A DNA stretch of 33,179 bases, taken from positions 28,191-61,369 of the forward strand of contig DJJR01000038.1 of NCBI GenBank assembly GCA_002434245.1, written 5' to 3'. This document shows positions 16,685 to 25,203 of this stretch, piece by piece; the stretch's first letter is position 1, and each line of letters opens with the position of its first letter. This DNA comes from Pelosinus fermentans (GTDB taxonomy: Bacteria; Bacillota; Negativicutes; DSM-13327). The notes below the pieces were generated by a model. It saw nothing but the letters and a program-made list of their open reading frames with translations. It had not been told where the DNA came from and did no database searches. The translations under genes were made by a program, and so were the position numbers.

Positions 16685-17314
16685 TTATTTTTTTATAATG
16701 CGGCGAAGGCTGCACGCTGCTTCATAAGGATCAGCAGAAGCAATAATCGCTGATACAACGGCTGCTCCATCCGCTCCAGCCTCCATCACATGCTGAATAT
16801 TATTCTTTTGAATGCCGCCAATGGCAACAACAGGTACCGAGACTCCCTCTTTTATTCTCCGAAAAGCTGCTAAACTCACATGATCAGCATCGCTTTTTGT
16901 CCTGGTAGGAAATACGGCACCGACTCCTAAATAGTCCGCCCCTCCATCCTGTGCTTTTACAGCTTCTTCTAAAGTGGAGGCCGATACGCCAATTATTTTA
17001 GTAGGACCAAGTAATTTTCGTGCTACTGCTAAAGGCATATCTTCTTGTCCAATATGTACACCGTCAGCATCAATCCCTAAAGCAATATCAATCCGGTCAT
17101 TGATTATGAAAGGCACCTTATATTTTCCAGTAATCTGTTTTACCACCAAGGCTAACTCGAAAAAATCTAAAGTAGACACATTCTTCTCACGAATCTGTAC
17201 TAAAGTAGCACCTCCTTTAATAGCCTCTTCCACTGTTGCCGCTAAATCCTTATTCCCCAGTAACTCTCGATCCGTTACTAAATATAAGGAGTAATCAACT
17301 GCTTTTTTATCCAT
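16685..17314 (-). CDS. thiE: Thiamin-phosphate synthase
   Basis: This 209-residue TIM-barrel enzyme joins HMP-pyrophosphate and hydroxyethylthiazole-phosphate to give thiamin phosphate. Typical motifs are YLVTDREL at the N-terminus, VQIREKN, GVGAVFPTRTKSDA (pyrophosphate binding) and VVAIGGI. The ATG at 17314 is preferred because AAAGGCGG lies 11 nt upstream; a GTG four codons earlier is too close to it. It overlaps the thiM stop by 8 nt and is the last gene of the riboswitch-controlled operon. Confidence 0.95.
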   Translation of the reverse strand: MDKKAVDYSLYLVTDRELLGNKDLAATVEEAIKGGATLVQIREKNVSTLDFFELALVVKQITGKYKVPFIINDRIDIALGIDADGVHIGQEDMPLAVARKLLGPTKIIGVSASTLEEAVKAQDGGADYLGVGAVFPTRTKSDADHVSLAAFRRIKEGVSVPVVAIGGIQKNNIQHVMEAGADGAAVVSAIIASADPYEAACSLRRIIKK

Positions 17315-18119
17315 TGGAGATGACACCGCCTTTCTTCATAAGCTCAGGTGTCATAGCCCACACGGCATCAAACAGCCGCATCCGAAACGTGCCGATTCCT
17401 TCTCCTGCCTGCAAAGACTGCTGTGCCAATTCCCCGGCTAAGCCCATGGTCATAATGCCTGCTGCCGCTGCCACAAACCAATCCTCAGTTGCTCCACAAA
17501 AAGAAGCAACCAATGATGTAGCCATACATCCTGTACCTGTAACTTGAGATAAAATAGGATGACCATTATCAATCAGGCAAACTCGATCTCCCTGAGCAAT
17601 AATATCCTGCTTTCCGGTAATGGCAATTACACAGTTAAGCTTTTTAGAAAGGAGTTTGGCTACTGTTATTCCATCTTCTGCATCAGCAGTCGAATCAACG
17701 CCCTTAATCTGCGCATCCAATCCAGCCAAAATCTTCATTTCCGACATATTGCCGCGAATGACCGACGGTCTCACTTCTTCTATGATTCGCCTGGCAGTGG
17801 CAGTTCGAAGACTGGTTGCTCCCACTCCCACGGGATCAAAAACAATAGGAATGCCGCGTTCTTTCGCCTTTTTGCCAACCGCCAGCATGGACTCAATACT
17901 TCGCGAATTTAAAGTTCCTATATTTAATACCAAAGAAGAAGCAAAGGAAACCATTTCTTCTACTTCTCCTATATCATCTGCCATAACAGGAGAAGCACCA
18001 ATGGTCAGAGTTATATTGGCACAATCGTTCACTGTCACATAATTCGTAATATGATGTACCAAAGGCTTTTTGTTTTTTACAGTGATGAGGCTGTCGGATA
18101 TTTTTTGCAGGATTTCCAT
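17307..18119 (-). CDS. thiM: Hydroxyethylthiazole kinase
   Basis: This 270-residue salvage kinase phosphorylates 4-methyl-5-(2-hydroxyethyl)thiazole. Family signatures include PLVHHITNYVTVNDCANITL, GASPVMADD, FDPVGVGATSLRT and the ATP-site VTGTGCMATS with the catalytic cysteine. The ATG at 18119 (MEILQKI) is preferred over a TTG six codons upstream, since GGGGGT lies 10-11 nt before the ATG. It overlaps the 3' end of cytX by 43 nt and thiE by 8 nt. Confidence 0.95.
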   Translation of the reverse strand: MEILQKISDSLITVKNKKPLVHHITNYVTVNDCANITLTIGASPVMADDIGEVEEMVSFASSLVLNIGTLNSRSIESMLAVGKKAKERGIPIVFDPVGVGATSLRTATARRIIEEVRPSVIRGNMSEMKILAGLDAQIKGVDSTADAEDGITVAKLLSKKLNCVIAITGKQDIIAQGDRVCLIDNGHPILSQVTGTGCMATSLVASFCGATEDWFVAAAAGIMTMGLAGELAQQSLQAGEGIGTFRMRLFDAVWAMTPELMKKGGVISNG

Positions 18120-19315
18120 TCTTTTGTATACCCCCAAATGATTTTATAAAGTAGTGACGTAAGGAGTAGAACCGGTATGGTCGCTCCCAGTACAAACTCC
18201 ATGGTAATAAACTGATGATACATAATAACTCCTAATGCCCAAACTGCCAGAGCACTCCAATTTACTAGAAGTTCCGGATGCAATTGTCTGTTTTTAATAA
18301 TAAAATACTCAGTTAATAGTACCGCAAATAATGGGGCAAAAACAGATCCAATAGCAAGGAGAAACTTTTCGTACTGCTCAATATTCACCCACAAAGCGAT
18401 ACCCGTGCCAATCACCGTCATAAATAAAGCAATTCGTTTCTCATCCAGCTTTGGAAAAATATTAGTAAAACTAACCCCAGCAGAATAAGCATCTAAAAAA
18501 GTAGTTGTTACTGTTGCCAGCACAATAATGCCTAGAGCTGATAATCCTAAATTAGCGGCCAGCATCATGGCAGAAGGTTCGGGATTACCTGCAATAATAG
18601 CAGCGCCTAAGCCAATCAGGTACATCCAGCAGCTGCCTATAAAATAACCTAGCCCGCTGCCCAAAGCTGCACTTGTTTTGCTTTTAGCAAAGCGTGTATA
18701 GTCAGCAATCAACGGCAGCCAGGACAATGGCATAATAACACTCAATTCTAATGCCTCACCAAAAGACATACCTCCCATAGGCGGTGCATTTAAAGCAGTA
18801 CTATCTTTAAATACTACATTACTTAAGAGTACCGTAATACCAAACAACAAAAATACGGCTGCCATATTCACTTTCTTTAAGCCGCCCTCTCTGCCAAGAG
18901 CGATCCACAGAAGAACTAAGCTGCCAATCCCCATGCTCCAAAGAGAGAGCTGATCCATGCCCCACAGCATTTTGCTGATTTCATTAGCTGATCGGGCTGC
19001 CGCAATAATCATAACGGCTGTCCACCCTACAAGCTGCAGCACATTTAATACAGAAAATAAATAAGATCCATATACACCAAAAGAAATACGGGTAGAGACG
19101 ATAGCTGGTATCCTTTCCTGAGTACCAATGATACCGCCCAGCACCAAAATAATCACACCAACCACATGACCAATCACAATAGCCATTACTCCGCTTTGAA
19201 ATCCAAGAGGAGCTAATAACCCCCCTGTTAATATTTCAGCAATTGATACTGCCGCACCAAACCATAAAAATAAAAAGTGCTTAAAACCTAATGTATTATT
19301 TGTTTCATTCGTCAT
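18077..19315 (-). CDS. cytX: CytX-like hydroxymethylpyrimidine transporter (NCS1 permease)
   Basis: This 412-residue polytopic membrane protein of the nucleobase:cation symporter-1 family has about 12 hydrophobic segments and the NCS1-type N-terminal GFKHFLFLWFGAAVSIAEILTGG. CytX-type members are found with thiamin genes and are thought to import the HMP precursor; the operon position between thiD and thiM supports this. It overlaps the thiD stop by 11 nt. The C-terminus (WKSCKKYPTASSL) runs into the thiM start region. The substrate is inferred from context. Confidence 0.9.
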   Translation of the reverse strand: MTNETNNTLGFKHFLFLWFGAAVSIAEILTGGLLAPLGFQSGVMAIVIGHVVGVIILVLGGIIGTQERIPAIVSTRISFGVYGSYLFSVLNVLQLVGWTAVMIIAAARSANEISKMLWGMDQLSLWSMGIGSLVLLWIALGREGGLKKVNMAAVFLLFGITVLLSNVVFKDSTALNAPPMGGMSFGEALELSVIMPLSWLPLIADYTRFAKSKTSAALGSGLGYFIGSCWMYLIGLGAAIIAGNPEPSAMMLAANLGLSALGIIVLATVTTTFLDAYSAGVSFTNIFPKLDEKRIALFMTVIGTGIALWVNIEQYEKFLLAIGSVFAPLFAVLLTEYFIIKNRQLHPELLVNWSALAVWALGVIMYHQFITMEFVLGATIPVLLLTSLLYKIIWGYTKEWKSCKKYPTASSL

Positions 19316-20114
19316 TTAACATACCTGCGCCTTTATATAAATTATAGAAATGATGAACAGGACCAACACCTTTGCCAATGGCAAAGGAATGTTCAATCGC
19401 CGTGTGAATATATTCCTTCCCCCTAGAAACTGCCTCTTGCGCAGAATACCCCCTAGCCAAATTGGCAGCAATTGCAGATGACAAGGTGCAGCCTGTACCA
19501 TGGGTATTTTGCGTAGCAATTCGTGGTGTACTCAAATACTGATAGCTTTCTCCATCAAATAAAATATCGGTAGCATCCTCTTCCCGATGTCCGCCTTTTA
19601 GCAGTACATACTTTGGTCCTAATTGATGAATGAATTTAGCAGCTTCTTCCATATCCTTCAAGCTATGAATCCTTAGCCCACTGATTTCCTCTGCCTCGGG
19701 AATATTGGGCGTTACAACCGATGCTAAGGGCAGCAGATATGAGATTAAAGCCTTTACCGCCTCAGGCTGCAACAAATAGTAACCGCTTTTCGATATCATT
19801 ACGGGATCTACAACAATGTTCTGAGCACTATATTCTTTAAGACCATTTGCTATGGCTTTAATCGTTGCTGTACGGGAAACCATGCCAATTTTCACAGCAT
19901 CTACTGTAATGTCATCAAAAATAGCTTCAATCTGTTTATCAATCACAGCCACATCAATATCCTGTACAGCAAATACTCCTTGGGTATTTTGTGCTGTCAC
20001 TGCTGTAATCACACTCATGCCAAATACTCCATGTGCCGAAAAAGCCTTTAAATCCGCCTGAATACCAGCCCCTCCACTTGAATCAGAACCAGCTATCGTT
20101 AGTACCTTCTTCAT
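19305..20114 (-). CDS. thiD: Hydroxymethylpyrimidine / phosphomethylpyrimidine kinase
   Basis: This 269-residue ribokinase-fold enzyme phosphorylates HMP twice to HMP-pyrophosphate. The N-terminal GSDSSGGAGIQADLK and the C-terminal THGTGCTLSSAIA (anion hole and catalytic cysteine region) are diagnostic. The ATG at 20114 follows GGGGG with 7-nt spacing. It is the first gene of thiD-cytX-thiM-thiE, and the leader upstream holds a TPP riboswitch, its terminator and a family A repeat. Confidence 0.95.
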   Translation of the reverse strand: MKKVLTIAGSDSSGGAGIQADLKAFSAHGVFGMSVITAVTAQNTQGVFAVQDIDVAVIDKQIEAIFDDITVDAVKIGMVSRTATIKAIANGLKEYSAQNIVVDPVMISKSGYYLLQPEAVKALISYLLPLASVVTPNIPEAEEISGLRIHSLKDMEEAAKFIHQLGPKYVLLKGGHREEDATDILFDGESYQYLSTPRIATQNTHGTGCTLSSAIAANLARGYSAQEAVSRGKEYIHTAIEHSFAIGKGVGPVHHFYNLYKGAGMLNDE

Positions 20115-20179
20115 ATAAATTCCCCCTTCACTATTAGAAATAAGAAATGCTACATATTATTGCGAGCATAACAAAAAAC

Positions 20180-20280
20180 ATTTTGAACCGCGAAGATGCG
20201 AAGACTCTTTCGAAGGGTATAAACATAATCTCCTTCGCGTCCTTTGCACTTCATCGCTATCTTCGTGTTTCGATCGTTTT
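20180..20280. repeat. Dispersed inverted repeat, family A, copy 2, within the thi leader
   Basis: The first 25 nt are identical to 6487-6511 and the right arm (TCCTTCGCGTCCTTTGC... CTTCGTGTTTCGATCG) resembles that of copy 1. It lies between the riboswitch terminator and thiD, so it is transcribed as part of the thi mRNA. Confidence 0.75.
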
Positions 20281-20300
20281 TTGTTGCTCCAGATCGTAAT

Positions 20301-20329
20301 AAAAAAGCACATCCATAAGGATGCGCTTT
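20301..20329 (-). terminator. TPP riboswitch expression-platform terminator
   Basis: AAAGCGCATCC and GGATGTGCTTT form an 11-bp stem with a 4-nt loop and one wobble, ending in TTTTTT on the minus strand, about 20 nt after the aptamer. Confidence 0.9.
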
Positions 20330-20349
20330 AGCATATACAAAGACTCTAT

Positions 20350-20445
20350 CGCTTATCCCTCCGCTGGCATTACCCAGATCAGGTTAAAAAGGGTCATAGA
20401 TTTCAGATCTATCTCTCAGCCGGCTCATCCAGCTCCCCTTGACGT
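20350..20445 (-). ncRNA. TPP (THI-box) riboswitch
   Basis: The minus strand contains the conserved aptamer elements in order: AGGGGAGCTGG, the GGCTGAGA motif, ATGACCC, ACCTGATCTGGGTAATGCC and AGCGGAGGGA. It lies upstream of thiD with a terminator just downstream, so thiamin pyrophosphate binding should stop transcription of the salvage operon. Confidence 0.97.
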
Positions 20446-20465
20446 GAAATATTCTTTTCAGGATC

Positions 20466-20494
20466 ATCGTAACATATCTTACTGCTCTTTTCAA
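20466..20494 (-). promoter_or_regulatory. Promoter of the thi operon
   Basis: TTGAAA (20494-20489) and TACGAT (20471-20466) are separated by 17 nt on the minus strand, just upstream of the riboswitch. Confidence 0.6.
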
Positions 20495-20577
20495 CCAAAG
20501 TATTTTACAGTTGGCTTATCCTTTGCAAGCTGCTGCCAAAGATTCACCTAAATCGCAAGTCTGCCAACTAAAAGAAA

Positions 20578-20605
20578 ATAAACCCGCTTATAAAAAGCGG
20601 GTTTA
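20578..20605 (-). terminator. Terminator of the RND pump operon
   Basis: AAACCCGCTT and AAGCGGGTTT form a 10-bp stem with a short loop, followed on the minus strand by ATTTTCTTTT, 25 nt past the pump gene stop. Confidence 0.85.
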
Positions 20606-20629
20606 TCCGATGACTAAAAATCGTCTACA

Positions 20630-23600
20630 TTAAGAAACATCAATCTCTTTTTTATGCCTCTTAATTTTTTTAATGGAGCCTACACCCTGCTCAATCAGGA
20701 CAAATAGTACAGGGATTAAAAATATTCCCAGGATTGTCGCTGCCAGCATGCCGCCAACAACTGCTGTTCCCATAGAATTTCTTGCACCAGCACCAGCACC
20801 TGTAGCAATTACAAGAGGCAAACATCCAATAATGAAAGCTAATGATGTCATTATAATAGGACGTAACCGTAATTTAGCAGCTTCAATAGCGGCTGCAACA
20901 GGGTCCATTCCCTTATCAACCCTAACTTTGGCATATTCTACAATTAGAATTGCATTCTTAGCCGCCAATCCAATGAGCATAACCATCCCAATCTGCATAT
21001 ACACATCATTTTGCAAATTACGAACATATTGGAAGAAAATTGCTCCAAATATACCTGTAGGGACTGAGAACAGAACTGCAAAAGGAATACCAAAACTTTC
21101 GTAAAGAGCTGCCAAACATAAGAATACAAATAGCAGGGCAAAGCCAAATACATAAGGAGCACGACCAGCTGATAATTTTTCTTCACGGCTCTGATCGGTC
21201 CACTCATAACCAAAATCTTTAGGCAACGTCTGTGCTGCCACTTCTTCCAATGCAGCTAAGACTTGCCCAGAGCTATAACCAGCTGCTGGATTCCCCCCCA
21301 CCTGAATGGCTCTATAGCCATTAAAGCGTTTAATAGAAGAAGGAGCAGTGATCACTTGCGGTTTTAATAAAGTATTAAGGGGCACCATAGCGCCGGAAGA
21401 GCTGCGGACAAAGAAGAAGCGAGTACCGTCTACATCATTACGGAATTTCTGTTCCGCCTGCATAACGACTTTATAGGATCGACCGAAACGGTTGAAATCA
21501 TTGATCTGTACACCGCCAAGAAATGTTTGCAACGCAGTAAACACATCATTGACTGGGATACCTAACTGCTCTGCCTTCTCCCTGTCTACTTCAAAGCGAT
21601 ACCCAGGAGTATCAATGCCAAAAGTAGAATAAATCATACCAATTTCTGGACGCTGACGAGCAGCAGCCATAAATTCTTTAGATATTTGATCCATTTCTTC
21701 AATGGTATTACCGCCTTTAGCTTGGATCATCATGCTAAAGCCACCTACGGTACCAATACCCGGCAATGAGGGAGTATTAAAGGAAGTAACTCTCGCCTCA
21801 GGAATATGAGCACTATTCGCTAACGTTTTCATAACTTGATCTTGGACACCTAAACCAGGTGCCTTTCGTTCATCCCAATCTGCAAGTTTTGTAAAAATGA
21901 TTGCAGAATTGGCTTTAGCAGCACCAGCTAAAATATCATAGCCCTGGATGACAATGGTATCCGATACGCCTTGCTGAGCACGCATATCATCGGCTATTTT
22001 ATTCGCTACAGTTGCTGTACGATTCGCACTTGCCGCCTCCGGTAAGCTTACACTGGTAATAAAGTATCCTTGATCTTCATTAGGAACAAAGGACGATGGC
22101 ACCAGTTGAAACAACTTACCTGTTACAAGTAATAGCACTACCAAGAAAACAACACCTAAAGCAGATCGTTTAATCAGCTTTCCTAGTCCATTTCCATATT
22201 TTTCCAATGTTGCATCAAATGCATTATTGAATTTGTTAAAAAACTTTTCCAACATGCCTGAGTGAGCATTGGGATCATGAGGTTTTAGCACCAATGCACA
22301 AAGGGCTGGTGTTAAAGACAAAGCGACAATGGCAGATAATGCCATGGATACCGCAATGGTCAAAGCAAACTGTTTGTATAAAACACCTGTAGTTCCGCCA
22401 AAAAAGGCTACAGGAATGAACACAGATGCCAGCACAAAAGCAATGGCAACAACGGGACCCGACACTTCACTCATGGCCAGTTTCGTTGCTTCTTTTGGAC
22501 TAAGGCCCGTATAACGCATATGATATTCTACTGCTTCAATTACAATGATCGCATCATCGACTACCAACCCAATAGCCAACACCATGGCAAAAAGAGTCAG
22601 CGTATTGATAGAAAAGCCCATCACCATAAACGCAGCAAAGGTTCCAATCAAAGAAACGGGAATGGCGAGCATTGGAATAAGGGTAGCACGCCAGCTTTGC
22701 AGAAATAAAAATACGACTAAAAGCACTAGCACCAGAGCTTCCGCAAAGGTTTTGGCAACCTCTTTCATGGATTCACGCACATATTTGGTATTATCAACGA
22801 TGGAATAATAAGCAACATCAGATGGAAACTTCTTCGATGCCAACTCTAAGGTTTCCTGTACTTTCGTAATGGTATCTAATGCATTTGCATCGGTAGTAAG
22901 CTGAACTGCAAAAGCTACCGATTGATGACCATTCAGGAAACTTTGAAAACCATACTCTTTAGCCCCCATCTCAACTTTCGCAACATCTTTTATACGAATA
23001 AAGTTGTTATCTTTGGAGCTGACAATAATGTTGTCAAACTCTTCAGGCTCAGTCAATCGACCTTGTACCCGCGCCGTATATTGAAATTCCTGCTGAGTAG
23101 AAGAAGGCCTTTGACCAATGGTTCCTGCTGGAGCCTGCACATTTTGGGTAGTAATAGCACTAGCAATATCGCTGCCTGTGAGTCTTAACTGCGCCATTTT
23201 GTCTGGCTGCAGCCAGATCCTCATCCCATAATCAGCACCATATTCCATAATATTTCCTACGCCCTTAATTCTTTTCAGCTCTTCGATAAGGTAAATGCTG
23301 CCATAGTTCTTTAGAAACGTACTATCATAGCTTCCCTTTGGAGACCATAAGGAAAAGATCAGAGAATTATCGGGAGAAACCTTACGAGTCGTAATACCTG
23401 TTGCAGTCACTTCAGCAGGTAACGATGCATTGGATTGTGCAACCCGATTTTGAGTTTGCACTGTCGCCATATCAGCGTTCTTACTTAAATCAAACTTTGC
23501 CGTCAAAGAATACGAACCAGAGTCGGAACTTGTCGACTGCATGGAAACCATATCTTCTGTCCCATTGACTTGCAGTTCAACTAACTGGGCTATCGTCTGT

Positions 23601-23773
23601 TCCACAACCTCAGCATTTGCTCCTGTATAATTAGCACTTACACTAACTTGCGGCGGCGTAATCTGCGGATATTGGGCTATCGGCAGATTGAATGCTGAGA
23701 TTAAACCAACTAATGTAATAACGATCGATAATACAATCGCAAAAATGGGACGTTCAATAAAAAACTTAGCCAC
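20630..23773 (-). CDS. RND multidrug efflux transporter, HAE1 (AcrB/MexB-like) family
   Basis: This 1047-residue inner-membrane pump is of usual AcrB length. It shows the expected N-terminal helix (FFIERPIFAIVLSIVITLVG), the proton-relay aspartates in LVVDDAIIVIEAVE of TM4, the lysine in GLAAKNAILIVEYAKV of TM10, and two large periplasmic loops. It would export amphiphilic compounds by proton antiport. The start is a GTG at 23773 behind GGAGG with 7-nt spacing, 11 nt after the adaptor gene. No TolC-like outer-membrane gene is present, so a channel from elsewhere is presumably shared. Substrates are unknown. Confidence 0.95.
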   Translation of the reverse strand: MAKFFIERPIFAIVLSIVITLVGLISAFNLPIAQYPQITPPQVSVSANYTGANAEVVEQTIAQLVELQVNGTEDMVSMQSTSSDSGSYSLTAKFDLSKNADMATVQTQNRVAQSNASLPAEVTATGITTRKVSPDNSLIFSLWSPKGSYDSTFLKNYGSIYLIEELKRIKGVGNIMEYGADYGMRIWLQPDKMAQLRLTGSDIASAITTQNVQAPAGTIGQRPSSTQQEFQYTARVQGRLTEPEEFDNIIVSSKDNNFIRIKDVAKVEMGAKEYGFQSFLNGHQSVAFAVQLTTDANALDTITKVQETLELASKKFPSDVAYYSIVDNTKYVRESMKEVAKTFAEALVLVLLVVFLFLQSWRATLIPMLAIPVSLIGTFAAFMVMGFSINTLTLFAMVLAIGLVVDDAIIVIEAVEYHMRYTGLSPKEATKLAMSEVSGPVVAIAFVLASVFIPVAFFGGTTGVLYKQFALTIAVSMALSAIVALSLTPALCALVLKPHDPNAHSGMLEKFFNKFNNAFDATLEKYGNGLGKLIKRSALGVVFLVVLLLVTGKLFQLVPSSFVPNEDQGYFITSVSLPEAASANRTATVANKIADDMRAQQGVSDTIVIQGYDILAGAAKANSAIIFTKLADWDERKAPGLGVQDQVMKTLANSAHIPEARVTSFNTPSLPGIGTVGGFSMMIQAKGGNTIEEMDQISKEFMAAARQRPEIGMIYSTFGIDTPGYRFEVDREKAEQLGIPVNDVFTALQTFLGGVQINDFNRFGRSYKVVMQAEQKFRNDVDGTRFFFVRSSSGAMVPLNTLLKPQVITAPSSIKRFNGYRAIQVGGNPAAGYSSGQVLAALEEVAAQTLPKDFGYEWTDQSREEKLSAGRAPYVFGFALLFVFLCLAALYESFGIPFAVLFSVPTGIFGAIFFQYVRNLQNDVYMQIGMVMLIGLAAKNAILIVEYAKVRVDKGMDPVAAAIEAAKLRLRPIIMTSLAFIIGCLPLVIATGAGAGARNSMGTAVVGGMLAATILGIFLIPVLFVLIEQGVGSIKKIKRHKKEIDVS

Positions 23774-23784
23774 CAGATTACCTC

Positions 23785-24939
23785 CTATTGCTTCGCCGGA
23801 GTTTGTAACTCATCCGGGCCGATCATGATTACAGATACAGGTGTTCCTGGCGGAGTCTTCAGAAAGCCTTCTACAACAATGCGGTCATTTTCAGTAACGC
23901 CCTCTTCTACGACCCACATATTGCCAACTTTCGTACCCATCTTAACTACCCGTGTTTCTGCTTTCTCTCCTTCACCCACAACAGTAACAAGGGTCTTATC
24001 CAGCATCTGCTGGACAGCTCTTTGCGGAATTAATAAGGCTCCTGGGCGCACTTCACTTTGTACCGCAACACGAGCAAACATACCGGGAACCAGAAGCTTG
24101 TCAGGATTGGCAAAAGATGCTTTAAAACTCAGTGTACCTGTGCCAGTTGCTAAGCCCTTATCTACCTGTTCAATTTGCCCAGTGAGTGGATAGGTAGATC
24201 CATCACTGAGAATCAGCCTCAAATCCCGTCCCCATTCCGCTGGAGAAGCACCTTTATTTTTAGCAAATTGTAAATATTCATTTTCACTCATACTAAACTT
24301 TACCATGACTGGATCAACAGAAGAGATTGTAGCCATAATGGTCGATCCTGCCGATACAAAGCTGCCAATACTTAAATCGTTAATATCAATCCTGCCATTT
24401 AAGGGAGAAAGTATCGTTGTGTCCTCAAGATCTTGTTGGGCTTGCTGCACCTTAGCCCAATTGGCATTGGCTGCAGCAGCATTTTGCCTTTCTTCTGCCA
24501 GTGAATTATCCAAGGTTTGTTGGGAAACGGCACCTTGCGAAGCAAGCTGGTTGTATCTGTCAACATCCTTACGTGTTTTCGCCAATAAGGCTTCTGATTG
24601 AGCAGCTGTTGCCTGATTTGTCAGTAATGCGGAGTTATATTGACGGCTGTCAATGCGAAATATTGGCTGCCCCTCTGTTACTTCAGCTCCGCCGGTTACC
24701 ATTTTATCCACAATATTACCGGAAACCTTAGCCCGCACCTGGACTTCATTTTTTGCTTCTATCGTACCGACAAATTCATGTGCAATTGGAGTATCTTTCC
24801 GAACTACCTGCATTGCTTTTACTTCTACAGCCTGCGGTGCCGGTGCTGCCTGCTTGCTGCAGCCGCTGATTATCACCATACTAAAAATAATTAATGCCAT
24901 ATAATTACGCCATCTTACTTTTGAACTTAAGCGAACCAA
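23785..24939 (-). CDS. RND periplasmic adaptor (membrane fusion) lipoprotein
   Basis: This 384-residue AcrA/MexA-like adaptor bridges the RND pump to an outer-membrane channel. Its N-terminus carries a lipobox (VIISGC, then SKQAAPAPQ). VEVKAMQVVRKDTPIAHEFVGTIEAKNEVQVRAKVSGNI is the first lipoyl half, the middle is a coiled hairpin (residues about 100-170), and VVEEGVTENDRIVVEGFLKTPPGTPV is the membrane-proximal end. The start is taken as TTG at 24939 because AAGGGAGG lies 7 nt upstream; a GTG ten codons earlier would overlap the ribosome site. Confidence 0.93.
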   Translation of the reverse strand: MVRLSSKVRWRNYMALIIFSMVIISGCSKQAAPAPQAVEVKAMQVVRKDTPIAHEFVGTIEAKNEVQVRAKVSGNIVDKMVTGGAEVTEGQPIFRIDSRQYNSALLTNQATAAQSEALLAKTRKDVDRYNQLASQGAVSQQTLDNSLAEERQNAAAANANWAKVQQAQQDLEDTTILSPLNGRIDINDLSIGSFVSAGSTIMATISSVDPVMVKFSMSENEYLQFAKNKGASPAEWGRDLRLILSDGSTYPLTGQIEQVDKGLATGTGTLSFKASFANPDKLLVPGMFARVAVQSEVRPGALLIPQRAVQQMLDKTLVTVVGEGEKAETRVVKMGTKVGNMWVVEEGVTENDRIVVEGFLKTPPGTPVSVIMIGPDELQTPAKQ

Positions 24940-25029
24940 ATTATTTACCTCCCTTAACTCTGCTAACACTAATTTTTACCTGCTGTTACTCCACTGTCGT
25001 ATTCATATCATAAACACCTTTATGGAATA

Positions 25030-25045
25030 TACCTTATGTAAGGTA
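25030..25045. promoter_or_regulatory. Candidate operator 1 of the RND operon
   Basis: TACCTTATGTAAGGTA is a perfect inverted repeat (7-bp arms, 2-nt centre). A TATATT lies next to it on the minus strand, about 90 nt before the adaptor start. Symmetry and adjacency to a -10-like box suggest a regulator site. Confidence 0.45.
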
Positions 25046-25084
25046 GAATTTTCCCCTGTATCTTGAAATCACTCCTTTTCAAAA

Positions 25085-25098
25085 TGACTATTCAGTCA
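25085..25098. promoter_or_regulatory. Candidate operator 2 of the RND operon
   Basis: TGACTATTCAGTCA has perfect 5-bp arms around ATTC. Its minus-strand form (ATTGACTGAATAGTCA) includes a -35-like TTGACT. It resembles TetR/AcrR-type operators in general form only; no regulator gene is adjacent. Confidence 0.4.
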
Positions 25099-25171
25099 AT
25101 CTTACTTTTATTCGACGAATTTATTACAATCCCTTCCTGCAAATCACTTTTTTTTTAAAGTTAAAGATTTA

Positions 25172-25197
25172 AAAAAGATGTCAAAAAAGACACCTTT
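25172..25197 (-). terminator. Terminator of the glucosaminidase gene
   Basis: GGTGTC and GACATC pair (one wobble) around TTTTTT and are followed by TTTTTT on the minus strand, a few nt past the stop at 25204. Confidence 0.6.
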
Positions 25198-25203
25198 TTC
25201 TGA

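Noticed and set aside
18077..18119. 43-nt overlap of cytX and thiM as a frameshift or assembly error
   Set aside because: Both proteins have complete conserved domains; the overlap falls in the non-conserved tail of the permease.
20673..21104. 143-codon plus-strand open frame opposite the RND pump gene
   Set aside because: It is an antisense shadow of the conserved TM region of the pump, with no independent signals.
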